Part shown: positions 1 through 11,758 of the stretch, piece after piece
Numbering within the stretch: position 1 is the stretch's first letter
Layout of the letters: every line of letters starts with the position of its first letter
Assembly (NCBI GenBank): GCA_947650365.1
Contig: OX393552.1
Location: forward strand, 52,831,428 to 52,895,427
Length of the DNA stretch: 64,000 nucleotides
Direction: 5' to 3'
Source: Chamaelirium japonicum
Lineage: Eukaryota > Streptophyta > Magnoliopsida > Liliales > Melanthiaceae
Notes under the pieces: model-generated
What the model was told of the DNA's origin: nothing
Seen by the model: only the letters and a program-made list of their open reading frames with translations
Databases searched by the model: none
Translations under genes and position numbers: made by a program

Positions 1-2216
1 CCAAAAGCCCGGAGAAGAAGAGGAGCGGCACTACCCCGTCGTCTCCAACAAGCCTTCGACTCCGATCAAGCCCAAAAGCCCGGAGAAGAAGAGAAGCGGC
101 GCTACACCCGTCGTCGTCAACAAGGCCTTTGACTCCGATCAAGCCCAAAAGCCCGGAGAAGATGCCGACACCATAACCGTCACCAAGGTCGAGGTCGAGA
201 AATTGAAGACGAAGCGCCAGAGCTCTGCAGAAGAGAGCACGCTTCTTCATCGACCCAAGGCTTCACGAGGCACAGTCAAGCCTGTCCCGAGGGATCGGCT
301 TACTGAAAGTCCTCATCAACGTGAAGACCCTTGCGCACGACGATCACCCCTTCGACTCCGTTCACGAAGAAGAAAGCTCGGAGAAGAAGAACCCTTCGAC
401 TCCGAGGACGCCAGAAGCAAAGGCCGGAGAAGAAGAGGAGCGGCACTACCCCGTCGTCTCCAACAAGCTTCGACTCCGATCAAGCCCAAAAGCCCGGAGA
501 AGAAGAGGAGCGGCACTACCCCGTCGTCTCCAACAAGCTTCGACTCCGATCAAGCCCAAAAGCCCGGAGAAGAAGAGGAGCGGCACTACCCCGTCGTCTC
601 CAACAAGCTTCGACTCCGATCAAGCCCAAAAGCCCGGAGAAGAAGAGGAGCGGCACTACCCCGTCGTCTCCAACAAGCTTCGACTCCGATCAAGCCCAAA
701 AGCCCGGAGAAGGAGAGGAGCGGCACTACCCCGTCGTCTCCAACAAGCCTTCGACTCCGATCAAGCCCAAAAGCCCGGAGAAGAAGAGGAGCGGCACTAC
801 CCCGTCGTCTCCAACAAGCTTCGACTCCGATCAAGCCCAAAAGCCCGGAGAAGAAGAGGAGCGGCACTACCCCGTCGTCTCCAACAAGCTTCGACTCCGA
901 TCAAGCCCAAAAGCCCGGAGAAGAAGAGGAGCGGCACTACCCCGTCGTCTCCAACAAGCTTCGACTCCGATCAAGCCCAAAAGCCCGGAGAAGGAGAGGA
1001 GCGGCACTACCCCGTCGTCTCCAACAAGCCTTCGACTCCGATCAAGCCCAAAAGCCCGGAGAAGAAGAGGAGCGGCACCACCCCGTCGGCTCCAACAAAG
1101 CCTTCGACTCTGATCAAGCCCAAAAGCCCGGAGAAGAAGAGGAGCGGCACCACCCCGTCGGCTCCAACAAATCCTCGATCCCAATCAAGCCCCAAAGCCC
1201 GGAGGAGAGAAGCGAAGCGTCATCACCCCGTCGTCTTCGACTAACGCCTGCGCCATCCACGAAGAAGAAAGCCTGGAGCAGATCGTCTGAAGCGTCGCCA
1301 CCCCCGTCGTCTTCATCAACAAAAGCCGACGCTACAACCGTCGCACGGAGACCGTCGCTACCCTCGTCGTCTTCATCAACAAAAGCCGACGCTACAACCG
1401 TCGCACGGAGATCGGTGCTAGCCCCACCATCTTCGAAAGCATTCTTCGACTCCGATCACGCCAAAGAAGCCCGGAGAAGAGGAGAAGTCCCGTCGACACG
1501 CAAACCGTCGAAGCACCGGAGAAGTAGCCTACGTCGTTCGAGGAAGAAGATCGAGTTGACGCTGAAGCTAAAGCCTACGCAAGAAGCCAAAGCAAAGCCC
1601 CAGTAAAGCCCGCGCCAAAGCAACGCAAGTGCCAAAGCCAAGCGACTACGCCGGCCACGAGCAAAAGCACCGCACGTTCTAGCCGATACGACGCAAAGTC
1701 CGGAAGAACGAAAGCATCGCAAGTCTCTCCCAGCTACGTCCAAGTGCAAGCGCCGAAGCAAAGCAAAAGCCAGAGCCACGCCGGAGCCAAGCCAAAGCCA
1801 AAAAGCCAAAGCCAAAGCCAACGCCAAAAGCTCGATCGACGCCGCGAACCGACGATCAAGGACACCGAGGTCAAGCAAGGAACGAGGAAGACGCGAAGAC
1901 CGAGGAACGAAGCCGAAAACCCCCTAGCCGAGAAAGCGCGAAGCACGGAAGGGACAAAGCAACGGTGGACATTCCTTAGCCTCTCCAAAACCCTCTCCCT
2001 GTAAAACCCCTGTCCTGGGCAGCCCCTTCAGCGCTCTCGCACGAACACCACGTGGAGACGCGGATCAAAGGGATCCCCCAGAAGATCTTTCCCACAATCC
2101 CCTGATCAAAACTCGCCGCAACCCGGACTCGCTACACCCGAGCAACCCGGGTCCCGGCCACAATTGTAATCTCGTTTTGTGCAATAAAGCCGACCCGTAC
2201 CTTTTTTGCGCATACA
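1..2216 (+). mobile_element. 5' LTR of element A, left end beyond the window
   Basis: This stretch recurs as 12978-15193 at a constant offset of 12,977 bases; reading the copies side by side I noticed only one substitution (near 1691 versus 14668). It ends in CA at 2215-2216 and is followed by a primer-binding-like site. An AATAAA signal lies at 2183-2188, about 28 bases before the LTR end. Most of the LTR is a tandem array plus lysine/arginine/serine-rich low-complexity sequence. Long open frames exist in several frames, but they follow from the repeat's composition and I do not regard them as genes. By comparison with the 3' copy, about 970 bases of this LTR lie to the left of the window. 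Confidence 0.93.
430..1190 (+). repeat. 70-bp tandem array inside the LTR of element A
   Basis: The block beginning CGACTCCGATCAAGCCC recurs at 471, 541, 611, 681, 752, 822, 892, 962, 1033 and 1104. The period is 70 bp, with occasional 71-bp units where one C is added. Two more units lie at 1-125. Because 70 is not a multiple of 3, translation moves through three different peptides on successive units, and all three forward frames stay open. The array is followed by diverged units to about 1240. Confidence 0.95.
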
Positions 2217-2222
2217 GATTTC

Positions 2223-2240
2223 TGGCACGCCCGGTGGGAC
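2223..2240 (+). other. Primer-binding site of element A
   Basis: TGGCACGCCCGGTGGGAC starts six bases after the LTR end. It has the TGG start and 18-nt length expected for complementarity to a tRNA 3' end. I have not assigned the tRNA. Confidence 0.75.
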
Positions 2241-2276
2241 ATCTTCTCCTTTCATCCGCACGGTTGAAGAAGCTGC

Positions 2277-5200
2277 TTGAAGTTCGCAATGGCCGGAACA
2301 AACAACGATGCGTTTGCTCCAAGCCTCTCACCAATCGCCGAGTCTCCTCTACTCCGCCACGGTGATCCAGTAAATCCGGAGGGTGATGCTCCTCCAATGG
2401 TGCGCGTCTACACTCGGCGTACACGGACTCTTGCGGACATCTTCGTGCCAGAAGCTACTAACGAAGATACTCGCCAAAGCACCGACGAGGCCCTGGTGCA
2501 GGAAGGAACGAGCCTCGATCCTGGAGCCCATGTCCAGAAGTTTGGGGAGGACCAGCCCCAACCCCGAACCCGTTCGGGTTCTCCAGCAGACGCTACACCT
2601 CCTCTGCAGGGGGCAAACATCAATCATCAGCCAGAAGCAAGTCGGCGTAACTACGTCTCAGATGATGACGGCGAGGATGCGAACATGCAACACCGAGGCG
2701 TTCTCCGTCACCACCCTCCGACCGCTCTTCAGCTCCAAGTCATGCAGATGAACGAGCACATGGCGCAGATTACTCGGCTAATGGAGGAGAAGGATCGTCA
2801 CATCAATACTCTGCTCCAAAAGCTAAGCGCAAAGGACGCTGCAGCAGTCGGCCAACCCGTCGCTTCTCCGGTAGCCGCTCCAGTTCCGTCTTCAACTCCC
2901 GCTCCTGCAGAAGTCGCTCCGACGATTCAAGCAGCTACTCCAGCGCTCTCCTCGGCTCCCGTCCCATTGGAAGTCGTCTCCCCAACACCAGCCTCGGTGG
3001 CCACACAACCTCCGGCAACAGCAACAATGAATGCTCAGCAAGTCCAAGCGTTGATAGCCGACATGATGCGTTCTCACGGCAGTGGCCTTCCTCCGATCAC
3101 GGCGACATACTCGAAGCCCTACACTACGAGGATCCAGCAGCTACGCTTCCCAGTCGGATTCCAGCCGCCAAAGTTTCAGCACTTCGACGGAAAGGGAAAT
3201 CCGAGACAGCACGTTGCCCACTTCATCGAGACCTGCAATAATGCCGGCACATATGGCGACGAGATGGTGAAGCAATTCGTCCGCACCCTCAAAGGCAACG
3301 CGTTCGACTGGTACGTTGATCTTCCTGCAGGAACCATCGACAGTTGGGATCAGATGGAGAGGGAGTTCCTCAATCGCTTCTACAGCACCAGACGCACAGT
3401 CAGTATGATCGAACTCACCGCTGTCAAGCAAAGGAAAGACGAGCCAGTGATCGACTACATCGACAGGTGGAGGAACCTCGCGCTGAATTCACGAGACCGC
3501 TTGTCTGAAGACTCGGCCATCGAGATGTGCACCCAAGGCATGCACTGGGGTTTGCTCTACATCCTCAAGGGTATCAAACCTCGCTCTTTCGAAGAACTCG
3601 CAACTCGGGCTCATGACATGGAACTCAGCCTAGCAAATCGCGGGGACTCGAAGAACAAGGACTTCTTGAAGATAGAGAAGAAGGACAAGCCACCGGCAAC
3701 GAAACCGAAACAAGTCAATGTTGCCGACGTCGCTTCGACCTCCAAACCGCTCAAGATCGTTGGCAAGCCGGATCAGAAGAAGGGAGTCGCCATACCACCG
3801 CCTCCGCCGCTAAGACAAAGGATGACTCTCGAGGAGCTCGAAGCAAAGGAGTACCCCTTCCCAGACTCGGAAGTCTCCTCCATGTTCGACCAACTGCTGC
3901 AAGAGAAGATGATAGAGCTTCCTCCTTCGAAGAGGCCCGAGCAGATGCATCGCGTCGACGACCCTCTCTTCTGCAAATACCACCGGGTGGTGAGTCATCC
4001 CATCGAAAGATGCTTCGTCTTCAAGGAAAGAATCATGGCACTCGCCAAGCAAGGGAAGATAGAGATCGACTCCGGGGAGGTTGCTACGGCCAACATGACG
4101 TCCATCACCTTCGGCTCCTTCTCGCCAGTACTCGTTGCCGCTCGACGAAGCATGCCCAAATTGCGCCTCAACCGTCAAGCGCCAATCGCTAAGTCAACTG
4201 CCCAGCCGAAAATCTCGAAGCGACGTCAACGTACTCCTGCGTTCTCCGAGGAAGAAACACCGCTGCCCTGGGGGCAATCATCGCTCACGCCAGCACCTTT
4301 TCCAGGCAATACTGCATCCCAACGAACGCTCCAAAGGAGATACGAGCAAGGAGACCCAGAAGTCGGCCTGCTGGGCCGGCCGTCGGGGAAGTTTGACTAT
4401 TACGTCCTCTACTCAAGGCCTCCATCCGTTCCAATCGTAGAAATCAAGCCCACCGGCTGGGGATCGGGAGAAGAGCCAGTGGAACCTCGAGAAGAGCAAG
4501 TCCCTTCCAGCCAAGCTATGTCCCAACGCGCTCTTAGAGAAAGATACGAGCAGGGAGACCCAGAAGTCGGTCTGCTGGGCCAGCCATCAGGGAAGTTTGA
4601 CTATTACGTCCTCTACTCAAGGCCTCCATCCGTTCCAATCGAAGAAATCAAGCCCACCGGCTGGGGATCGGAAGATGAGCAAGTAGAGCCTCCGGAAGAA
4701 CAAGTGTCATCAAAGAAGCCAGTTGCTGCTGACGACCATCATCCTAGCGAAGGGGAATCCACCGACGAAGAAGCATGGGTCATGCTACCGCGGCGGCGAA
4801 AGCCTTGGCAAGAAAAGAAGCTCAAGCAAGACCGTGTGATGAGGGGATTCACCAAGCGGAAGACCTACAAGAAGAAAAGCAAGACTCCAGGAAGGAAGGC
4901 GTTCAAAGTACCGCCAGCGAGCCGAGACGATATCCTTCAGCAGAGTCTTCCAGAGCCGACAACTTTGCAAGAGTTCTTCCCGGATCACTTCCTCCCGGTG
5001 GACCAACACGTCAAGGTGTCTTGTTGCATGGTCGAAGTCCATGAAGTGTCGGAAAGAAAGAACGAAGGCGAAACTTCTGGAGAAGGCGACTCCACAGACG
5101 AGGGAGGCGACTCCAACGATGGGGGCACCGCGGCTCACGACGAAGCGATCTTGCATATGCCTCTCGTAGAAGCTTTGCATCTTCCGAAGAAGGCTCGCCT

Positions 5201-8200
5201 GGCAATGGCTGCGGCCTTGGCCGATCCGGATAGCTACAGCAGGAAGAGGAAGGACGACCAGAAGCGCAAGGCTGTAGCCTCGTGTGATGCAACGATAACC
5301 TTTTCAGACGAGGACCTGCAACTCGGGACGCGATTGCACAACCGGCCTCTTTACGTTTCGGGATACATCAAGGAGAAGCCAGTGAACCGAATCTTATTGG
5401 ACTGTGGCTCCGCTGTCAACATCATGCCCATCCAGACGATGCGGCAACTCGGCATTACCGACGACCAGCTCTCACCAAGTCAGTTGGTCATTCAAGGCTT
5501 CAACCAAGGCGGACAGTCCACCGTTGGAATCATTCGTCTGAAGCTTTCCATCGGCCCGCTAGATACGACGGTCCTCTTCCACATCATCGACTGCCGGACA
5601 TCATATCGTCTCCTGCTAGGAAGACCATGGCTGCACGAGAACGGCATCATAGTATCCACCTGGCATCAATGCCTCAAGTACTACGAAGAAGGCGTGGAGA
5701 GGTGCATAGTTGCGGACGACAAGCCATTCAACGAGGCCGAGGCACACCTGGCCGACGCTAAATTCTACCAAGCAAAGGGCCTGGTCGCGGAAGTTCTGCC
5801 AGCTAAAACCCCTCGAGCTCAAAAGATTGAAGAAGTAAATAAGGACAAGACTCCTCTTCCCGTGAATCCAGTGCCACCTTCTGACGAGGCGAGACCCGAG
5901 GTCCAAGGAACGCCGAAATCTGGGCAAAGGATGCGCATCAGCTTCGAGCCAAGAGCAACGCAACATACCCCGTTGCCAATCCAAACGGTACCTATCCTGC
6001 GTCTCGCGCCTCAGTGGCTCCGTAAATCCGAGCGATCGCCTTCTACTCCGACGAGGAAGATGGCCCCGACGCTATCTCAGGCCAATGTCATCACTCTGCA
6101 AGGAATGACGATGCCACTACCTAGTCTGACGCAAGCTCCGAACCCGAGCAGACCCGTCAAGTCAGCAGACCTCGAGCAACTCGGATTCAAACCAGAAGGG
6201 AGTTGGGGGCAAAATGCTGCCAAGTTGCTGTTTAGAGCTGGCTACAACGAGGAAAGTGCCATGGGCACACTCCCACCAGCAGCAACTCCACATGGGATGA
6301 CAAGAACTCAAGCTCGGCTGTTCCAAAACGGCGAGCAAATTCCCCCGAACCGCCGAGGCATCGGCTCCAGTCAAGCTCCGTTGGTTATCAGAACCGCAGC
6401 AAAGAAGACCTTCACCTCAAACTACATCGAGGCGAGGATGGTAGATGAAGCAGCCGAAGAATCGACAATCTCCGATGCACGCTCTACCTACCTCAGCCAT
6501 CCAGACAGCAGGAGAAGACGACGACGGGCTCGATGCCAAGCCTTGTTCCGGAAGCAAACCAGAGGTGGTAAAGACTGGTCGAATCGAAAACGCACATCCG
6601 TGTTCGAGAGGCTCGGGCCAGCCAAACAATCAAAGAAGAAGTCGGCGTTCGATCGTCTGGGGATGCCAATCGAGGACTTCGTCTCAACACCCACCCACCC
6701 ACCCATGGCTGCCGTCAATCATATCTCTATTACGGATCCCGACAACGGTGAAACTTCTACTTCGGACGACGAGTTGCCCGACGCCCCGCCAGTCCTCGAA
6801 GAAGGGGGGCAGTCCACCGTTGATGACTCAAAGAAAGGGGGCAGTCCAAGAAGACGACGACGACATACTTCTTCAGTGCCTAGGGCCAAATCCTTACTGT
6901 CTTGGGGGCAACCGTCTCTCATGCAAGCACTCCCTCTTCCAAATGAAACTACGTCCCGGCACCTGCTCAAAGCTAGAGACGAACAAAGAAGCCCCGAAGT
7001 CAACCTGCTAGGCCAACCATCGGGCAAAATTGACTATTATGTCCTCTACTCCAGGTCTCCTTCGATTCCAAATGAAGAAATCAAGCCAACCAGCTGGGGA
7101 TCAGAAGATGAATCGGTACAGTCTCTAGAAGTGCAAGTCCTTCCGATCAAAGAAGTGCCTTCAGTTGCAGCACCAGTTCTTCACCTTGGCGAGGAAGATC
7201 TTACTGATGAAAACACGCGGGCTGTGGCGCCTCGAGGGAGAAGGCCACGACGATCAAGCTACAGGATAGCACGTCTGGCTAACCATAAGAAAAACCGGGC
7301 GACAAGAAAACTCCCCAGAAGAAAGTCCTTCAAGGAAAAGAATGAAGCTCCAGGAAAAAAGACGTCCAAAGTACCACCGGCAAATCTGAAAAATTTCCTC
7401 CAGCAAAGCTTTCTAAAGCCGGCGACCCTCCAGGAGTTCTTTCCCAATTGCTTCCTTGAAGCTGATCAAAACTTCAAGGTCTCCTGCTGCATGATGGAAG
7501 TTCACCGCGTGCTCCGGAAATATAATGAAGAAAGCGACTCCAACATAAAAGGCATGGGGAGAAGCATCACTGCCAACGGCAAGCTGTTCAACAAGGCTAA
7601 AGCACACCTTGCTGATGCCGAGTTCTACCAAGTGAAAGATCCCGTTGCAGAAGCTCATCCAGCAAAACCTCTACGAGCTCAGGGAGTCAAAGCAGCTGCG
7701 AGGGACAAAAGCTCTCCACTTGCAAAACTAGTGACATCCTCCATCCAGACAGCGCACAAAGACAAAGAAGCGCCAGCATCAAGACAGAAAATTCACATCA
7801 ACTTCAAATCAAGCTCGATGCGATGCATTCCGTTGCCTGCTCAAGTAGCTTCAGTCCTGCGGCTCGTACCTCAATGGCTTCGCAAACCAGGACGATCGCC
7901 TTCCCCTCCAGCAAAGGAACCAGCGTTATCATTCTTCGGGGCTAACTTCAGCACTTTGCAAGAGATGACACTACCGTTACGTGGTCTGTTGCACGTCTCG
8001 AGCTCAACCGAGTCTTCCGAGTGCACCAGCTCTGAGCAACTCGCAATCAAGTCAGAAAACACTCGGGGGCAAAACTCCACCGAGTCGATGTTCAAATCCA
8101 GCCGCAGCAAAGAAAGCATGGCGCACATGGGTTCACTACCCTCAGCTGCAATACCACATCGCCTGACAAAGACTCAAGCTCTTCTCTGCAAAAGCGGCGA

Positions 8201-8360
8201 ACAAATCCTTCCAAATTGCCGGGGCATCGACGCCAGTCAAACTCCAGTCAAGAAGATCTTCACTTCCAACTATATTGAAGCGAAGAAGGCGGGCGATAGC
8301 TGCGAACCAGTGGCGACTTTGCCTACCAGTGGCAAGTCCCTCAAAAGGTACTTTGCCTAA
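2277..8360 (+). CDS. Gag-protease polyprotein of element A (2027 aa), no pol domains
   Basis: One uninterrupted frame. An N-terminal proline/alanine-rich region is followed by a Ty3-type capsid domain at about residues 290-460 (motif GNAFDWYVDLP). A C-X2-H-X4-H-X4-C knuckle (CKYHRVVSHPIERC) lies at about 565-580. A retropepsin-like domain follows at about 1010-1150, with active-site motif LLDCGSAVNIMP and the later LLLGRPWLH motif; the usual DTG/DSG reads DCGS. The family resembles plant Tat-lineage elements. No reverse transcriptase, RNase H or integrase motif occurs here or downstream, so the element must rely on a relative for replication. The C-terminal part, from about residue 1520, is a diverged second copy of residues about 660-1400 from which the protease core is missing. 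The ATG at 2277 is the first in frame, 61 bases after the LTR. The intact frame and near-identical LTRs suggest recent activity. Confidence 0.88.
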   Translation: MKFAMAGTNNDAFAPSLSPIAESPLLRHGDPVNPEGDAPPMVRVYTRRTRTLADIFVPEATNEDTRQSTDEALVQEGTSLDPGAHVQKFGEDQPQPRTRSGSPADATPPLQGANINHQPEASRRNYVSDDDGEDANMQHRGVLRHHPPTALQLQVMQMNEHMAQITRLMEEKDRHINTLLQKLSAKDAAAVGQPVASPVAAPVPSSTPAPAEVAPTIQAATPALSSAPVPLEVVSPTPASVATQPPATATMNAQQVQALIADMMRSHGSGLPPITATYSKPYTTRIQQLRFPVGFQPPKFQHFDGKGNPRQHVAHFIETCNNAGTYGDEMVKQFVRTLKGNAFDWYVDLPAGTIDSWDQMEREFLNRFYSTRRTVSMIELTAVKQRKDEPVIDYIDRWRNLALNSRDRLSEDSAIEMCTQGMHWGLLYILKGIKPRSFEELATRAHDMELSLANRGDSKNKDFLKIEKKDKPPATKPKQVNVADVASTSKPLKIVGKPDQKKGVAIPPPPPLRQRMTLEELEAKEYPFPDSEVSSMFDQLLQEKMIELPPSKRPEQMHRVDDPLFCKYHRVVSHPIERCFVFKERIMALAKQGKIEIDSGEVATANMTSITFGSFSPVLVAARRSMPKLRLNRQAPIAKSTAQPKISKRRQRTPAFSEEETPLPWGQSSLTPAPFPGNTASQRTLQRRYEQGDPEVGLLGRPSGKFDYYVLYSRPPSVPIVEIKPTGWGSGEEPVEPREEQVPSSQAMSQRALRERYEQGDPEVGLLGQPSGKFDYYVLYSRPPSVPIEEIKPTGWGSEDEQVEPPEEQVSSKKPVAADDHHPSEGESTDEEAWVMLPRRRKPWQEKKLKQDRVMRGFTKRKTYKKKSKTPGRKAFKVPPASRDDILQQSLPEPTTLQEFFPDHFLPVDQHVKVSCCMVEVHEVSERKNEGETSGEGDSTDEGGDSNDGGTAAHDEAILHMPLVEALHLPKKARLAMAAALADPDSYSRKRKDDQKRKAVASCDATITFSDEDLQLGTRLHNRPLYVSGYIKEKPVNRILLDCGSAVNIMPIQTMRQLGITDDQLSPSQLVIQGFNQGGQSTVGIIRLKLSIGPLDTTVLFHIIDCRTSYRLLLGRPWLHENGIIVSTWHQCLKYYEEGVERCIVADDKPFNEAEAHLADAKFYQAKGLVAEVLPAKTPRAQKIEEVNKDKTPLPVNPVPPSDEARPEVQGTPKSGQRMRISFEPRATQHTPLPIQTVPILRLAPQWLRKSERSPSTPTRKMAPTLSQANVITLQGMTMPLPSLTQAPNPSRPVKSADLEQLGFKPEGSWGQNAAKLLFRAGYNEESAMGTLPPAATPHGMTRTQARLFQNGEQIPPNRRGIGSSQAPLVIRTAAKKTFTSNYIEARMVDEAAEESTISDARSTYLSHPDSRRRRRRARCQALFRKQTRGGKDWSNRKRTSVFERLGPAKQSKKKSAFDRLGMPIEDFVSTPTHPPMAAVNHISITDPDNGETSTSDDELPDAPPVLEEGGQSTVDDSKKGGSPRRRRRHTSSVPRAKSLLSWGQPSLMQALPLPNETTSRHLLKARDEQRSPEVNLLGQPSGKIDYYVLYSRSPSIPNEEIKPTSWGSEDESVQSLEVQVLPIKEVPSVAAPVLHLGEEDLTDENTRAVAPRGRRPRRSSYRIARLANHKKNRATRKLPRRKSFKEKNEAPGKKTSKVPPANLKNFLQQSFLKPATLQEFFPNCFLEADQNFKVSCCMMEVHRVLRKYNEESDSNIKGMGRSITANGKLFNKAKAHLADAEFYQVKDPVAEAHPAKPLRAQGVKAAARDKSSPLAKLVTSSIQTAHKDKEAPASRQKIHINFKSSSMRCIPLPAQVASVLRLVPQWLRKPGRSPSPPAKEPALSFFGANFSTLQEMTLPLRGLLHVSSSTESSECTSSEQLAIKSENTRGQNSTESMFKSSRSKESMAHMGSLPSAAIPHRLTKTQALLCKSGEQILPNCRGIDASQTPVKKIFTSNYIEAKKAGDSCEPVATLPTSGKSLKRYFA

Positions 8361-8382
8361 CGCAAGGTTACCCCCCTTCCCC

Positions 8383-8413
<31 letters not shown>

Positions 8414-11128
8414 ACGTGCGACTTGATCCCTCTCAGTAGGGTACGTAGGCAACCTACAAAGGTTCAGTCCATACAAAAGAAACATCCCAAACGTCGTCCG
8501 AGAAGGCCAGCCCAGAGAAGAACAAGTGCAAATCCACAAGTCCAGTCAGCAAACCAAAAGATGACAAGAAAGTCACAGTCCTTGAGGCGTCAAAGCAGCT
8601 CGCCCTCCGCAGCTTACACGCGCTGCAACTCCAGAGGTAAAAAAAAAAAAAAAAAAAAACGTCAGCTTCCGACGCGTCGTCAGCTATGCACGCTGCTTCG
8701 CAAGCTCTGCTCCAGACATCTTCTCGGTCGCTCGAGCTTTCCCCAAATGGAACTCCAACTTCTAAAGCGACGCACGAGTAGCAAGTCGAAGTCCTTAAGG
8801 CGCCGAAGTGGCTCGCCCTCCGCAGCTTACACGCGCTGCAACTCCAGAGTCGCAACTAAGCCCAAGAAAGCGTCCTCCAACGAAGACGGTCGTAAGCAAT
8901 GAAGCTCGCCACCCTCCAAAGAAGGTGCGTATCTGCTCCGCAGAAAAAGAGTCGTTGCCTTGAAATCCACCGGGCTCATGCAAAAGCTCAGGCCCACCCA
9001 AAGGATTGGGACTGCCACTGGAGTCAAATGCAGTAACCCAAAGATAGGCGGATATATCGACAACGACCGTATCCTTTGCGACCAAAAAAAAAAAAAAAAC
9101 GACCGTATCCTTTGCTACCTTCCCTGGCCTCCGAAGTCTCCGGCTTGTCCTCGCACCAAGAAGACGACAACACTCCGCTGAAGAACCCTTCAGCTCCAAG
9201 CCGCCGAAGAATGCGTCATCTCCAAGACGCGAAGCGAGTCTTCGTCTCCAAGCATCGAAGAAGCCTTCGTCTCCAAGCCGACGGAAGCCTTCGTCTTCGA
9301 GCAACGCGCATCATCGCCGCCGCCGCCGACGAAAGAGGCAACACCGGGAAGACGGAGCAAGTCGCGTGCAACCCCAGGCAGCACTCTTCCGCCGACGGTC
9401 TCCAAGCATCGAAGAAGCCTTCGTCTCCAAGCCGACGGAAGCCTTCGTCTTCGAGCAACGCGCACCATCGCCGCCGCCGCCGAAGAAAGAGGCGACACCG
9501 GGAAGACGGAGCAAGTCGCGTGCAACCCCAGGCAGCACTCTTCCGACGGCGGTCTCCAGAAGCCAACGGAAACCTTCGTCCTCAAGCGACGCGCACCATC
9601 GTCGCCGCCGTCGACGAAAGAGGCGACACCAGGAAGACGGAGCAAGTCTCGTGCAACCCCAGGCAGCACTCTTCCGCCGACGGTCTCCAAGCATCGAAGA
9701 AGCCTTCGTCTCTAAGCCGACGGAAGCCTTCGTCTTCAAGCGCCGCACACCACTCGCGCAGCTTGAAGCCTGGCCACCGCCCGCCTATACCGCGCCGGCG
9801 CCGCTCCACACACCCGTCGTCTGCGCCACGTACCCATGCCGCCTGCACTCAACCCCGCGCGCCGAGCCGCAGCTGCGCCCCACGCCCGGCCAACCCGGAG
9901 ACGCCGCCGTTACCACTGCGTTCCACCTTCGACCCAATCGGGGCCCGCCCGACTCAGAGTCACACCGGCGGCCGCCCTCGTTACTTCTGCAATCGCACTG
10001 GGCCTCCGCGCCACTCGCTCCCGGCCCCCGCGCCGCGCATACTGCAGCCAGCGCTGTGGGTCGTCGCCGCCGCTGCCTGCTCCGACAGCCGCGCCGCCTG
10101 CCGCCTTCGCGGACTAGAAGAAGAAGGAAAGAAAAAAGAAGAGAGAAAGGAAACAAAAAAAAAAAAGAGAGAAAAAAAAAATAAAAAAAAAAAAGAAGAA
10201 AAGAAAAAATAGGCAGCAGCAGCCGAGGCCGCGCCCCCCTCCCCAATCAGCACCGGACAACAAAAAAAAAAAAAAAAAAGAGGAAAGAGAGAGAAAAAGG
10301 GGAGGGCCTGTAGCCCCCCTCCTTCGGCGCCGACTCGTGCCCGCAACCAGGGTTGCCCGAACATCCCGCCGACCTGCTCGGGGCCACCGCTGGCCGACGT
10401 CGCCGTGGCACCCCGCGCCGCCGCACGCCGCCACTGCAGCCCGCGCCTCGTGCCGCTGCCAATGCAGCCCGCGCCCCGGCATCCTCTGCGCCGCCGCCGC
10501 ACAGCACACCGCAGCCCGCGTGCCCCACCCTCGCGCTGCTCCGGGCTCCGCACGCGCTGCAGCCACCGCGCCGCCTCGCGCCCGCGCCCGCTGCCGCCTG
10601 CGCCCTGCGCCTCGGCCGACGCCGCCGCTGCACCACATGCCGCTGCGCGCCGCCACCGCCGCCCGCGCCGCCGCACGCCGCCACTGCAGCCCGCGCCTCG
10701 TGCCGCTGCCAATGCAGCCCGCGCCCCGGCATCCTCTGCGCCGCACGCCGCTGCTGCAGCTGCCTCCGCATACCAGAACCAGAAGAAGGAGAAGGAAGAA
10801 AGAAAAGAAAAGAAAAGAAAAGGAAAGGAAGAAAGAAAAGAAAGAAAAGAAAAGGAAAGAAAGAAAAAGAAAAGGAAAGAAAAAAAAAAAAGAAGAAAAG
10901 AAAATGAAAGAAAAAAAAAAAAAAGAAAGAAAAAGAAGGAAAAGGAAGGAAAGAAAAAGAAGGGTCCGCGAGCCACTGGCACCCGCACCGCAGCCCGCGC
11001 TCCGCTCGGCCATCGCCTGCCGCTGCTGCTGCTGCTGCCTCCGCGAGCCACCACCGCCGCGGCACCCCGGCCTTCGCGCGCGCCGTAGCTAGCCACCGTC
11101 GCTACTGCTGTACTCCGCACACACAAAG

Positions 11129-11166
<38 letters not shown>

Positions 11167-11717
11167 GGAAAGGGGAGTTTCGCCTCGCTTGCAATGGCTC
11201 CACCTCCTCCTCATCGCGCCGAGGTGCGTCACCATCGCCAAAACTCCGCCGGGGTGCATCGCCTTCATCTTCGTGCCTTCGTCACCCGCGCGCCGCCATG
11301 GGACTACGTCGAGACATGTTGCCTTCGTCTTCACGCTCCCGTCTCTCCTAAGTCGCCTTCGGACATCGTGCAACGGTCGCCGTCGACAATCGGCCTCGTC
11401 ATTGCGCTCCCACACCGAGGGAGGGGCGACAGTCCTCCGCCGAGATGCACCGTCGCCGTCATCGCACTCCAGTCGCCCTCGCGCCAGTCTCGAACTCCGT
11501 GCAACGGCCACCTTCGACGTCCGTGCAAACTTCGGAGCAAAAGAAGTCCGCAACGAGGAAGATGATCGAAACCCTAGCGAGGGTCTTCTCTACAAGCAAG
11601 AGCCACAGCCAACTGCTCGCACCGGCACCCAGCTCGGCGCGCCGCACGTCGCTGGCCTCGTGCCCAGCCGCCGCAGCTCTGACCGACCCTGTCACTGCCG
11701 CTGCAGCTCCCGTGGTT

Positions 11718-11758
<41 letters not shown>

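Noticed and set aside
430..1190. CRISPR-like array
   Set aside because: Units are contiguous tandem copies without unique spacers, in a plant LTR.
203..1606. 467-codon frame in the LTR of element A as a gene
   Set aside because: It reads through the 70-bp array in rotating frames, its sister frames are equally open, and no known domain is present.
10247..11126. Large phenylalanine/leucine- or alanine/arginine-rich frames on the minus strand
   Set aside because: Produced by purine tracts and GC-rich repeats; no conserved motif.
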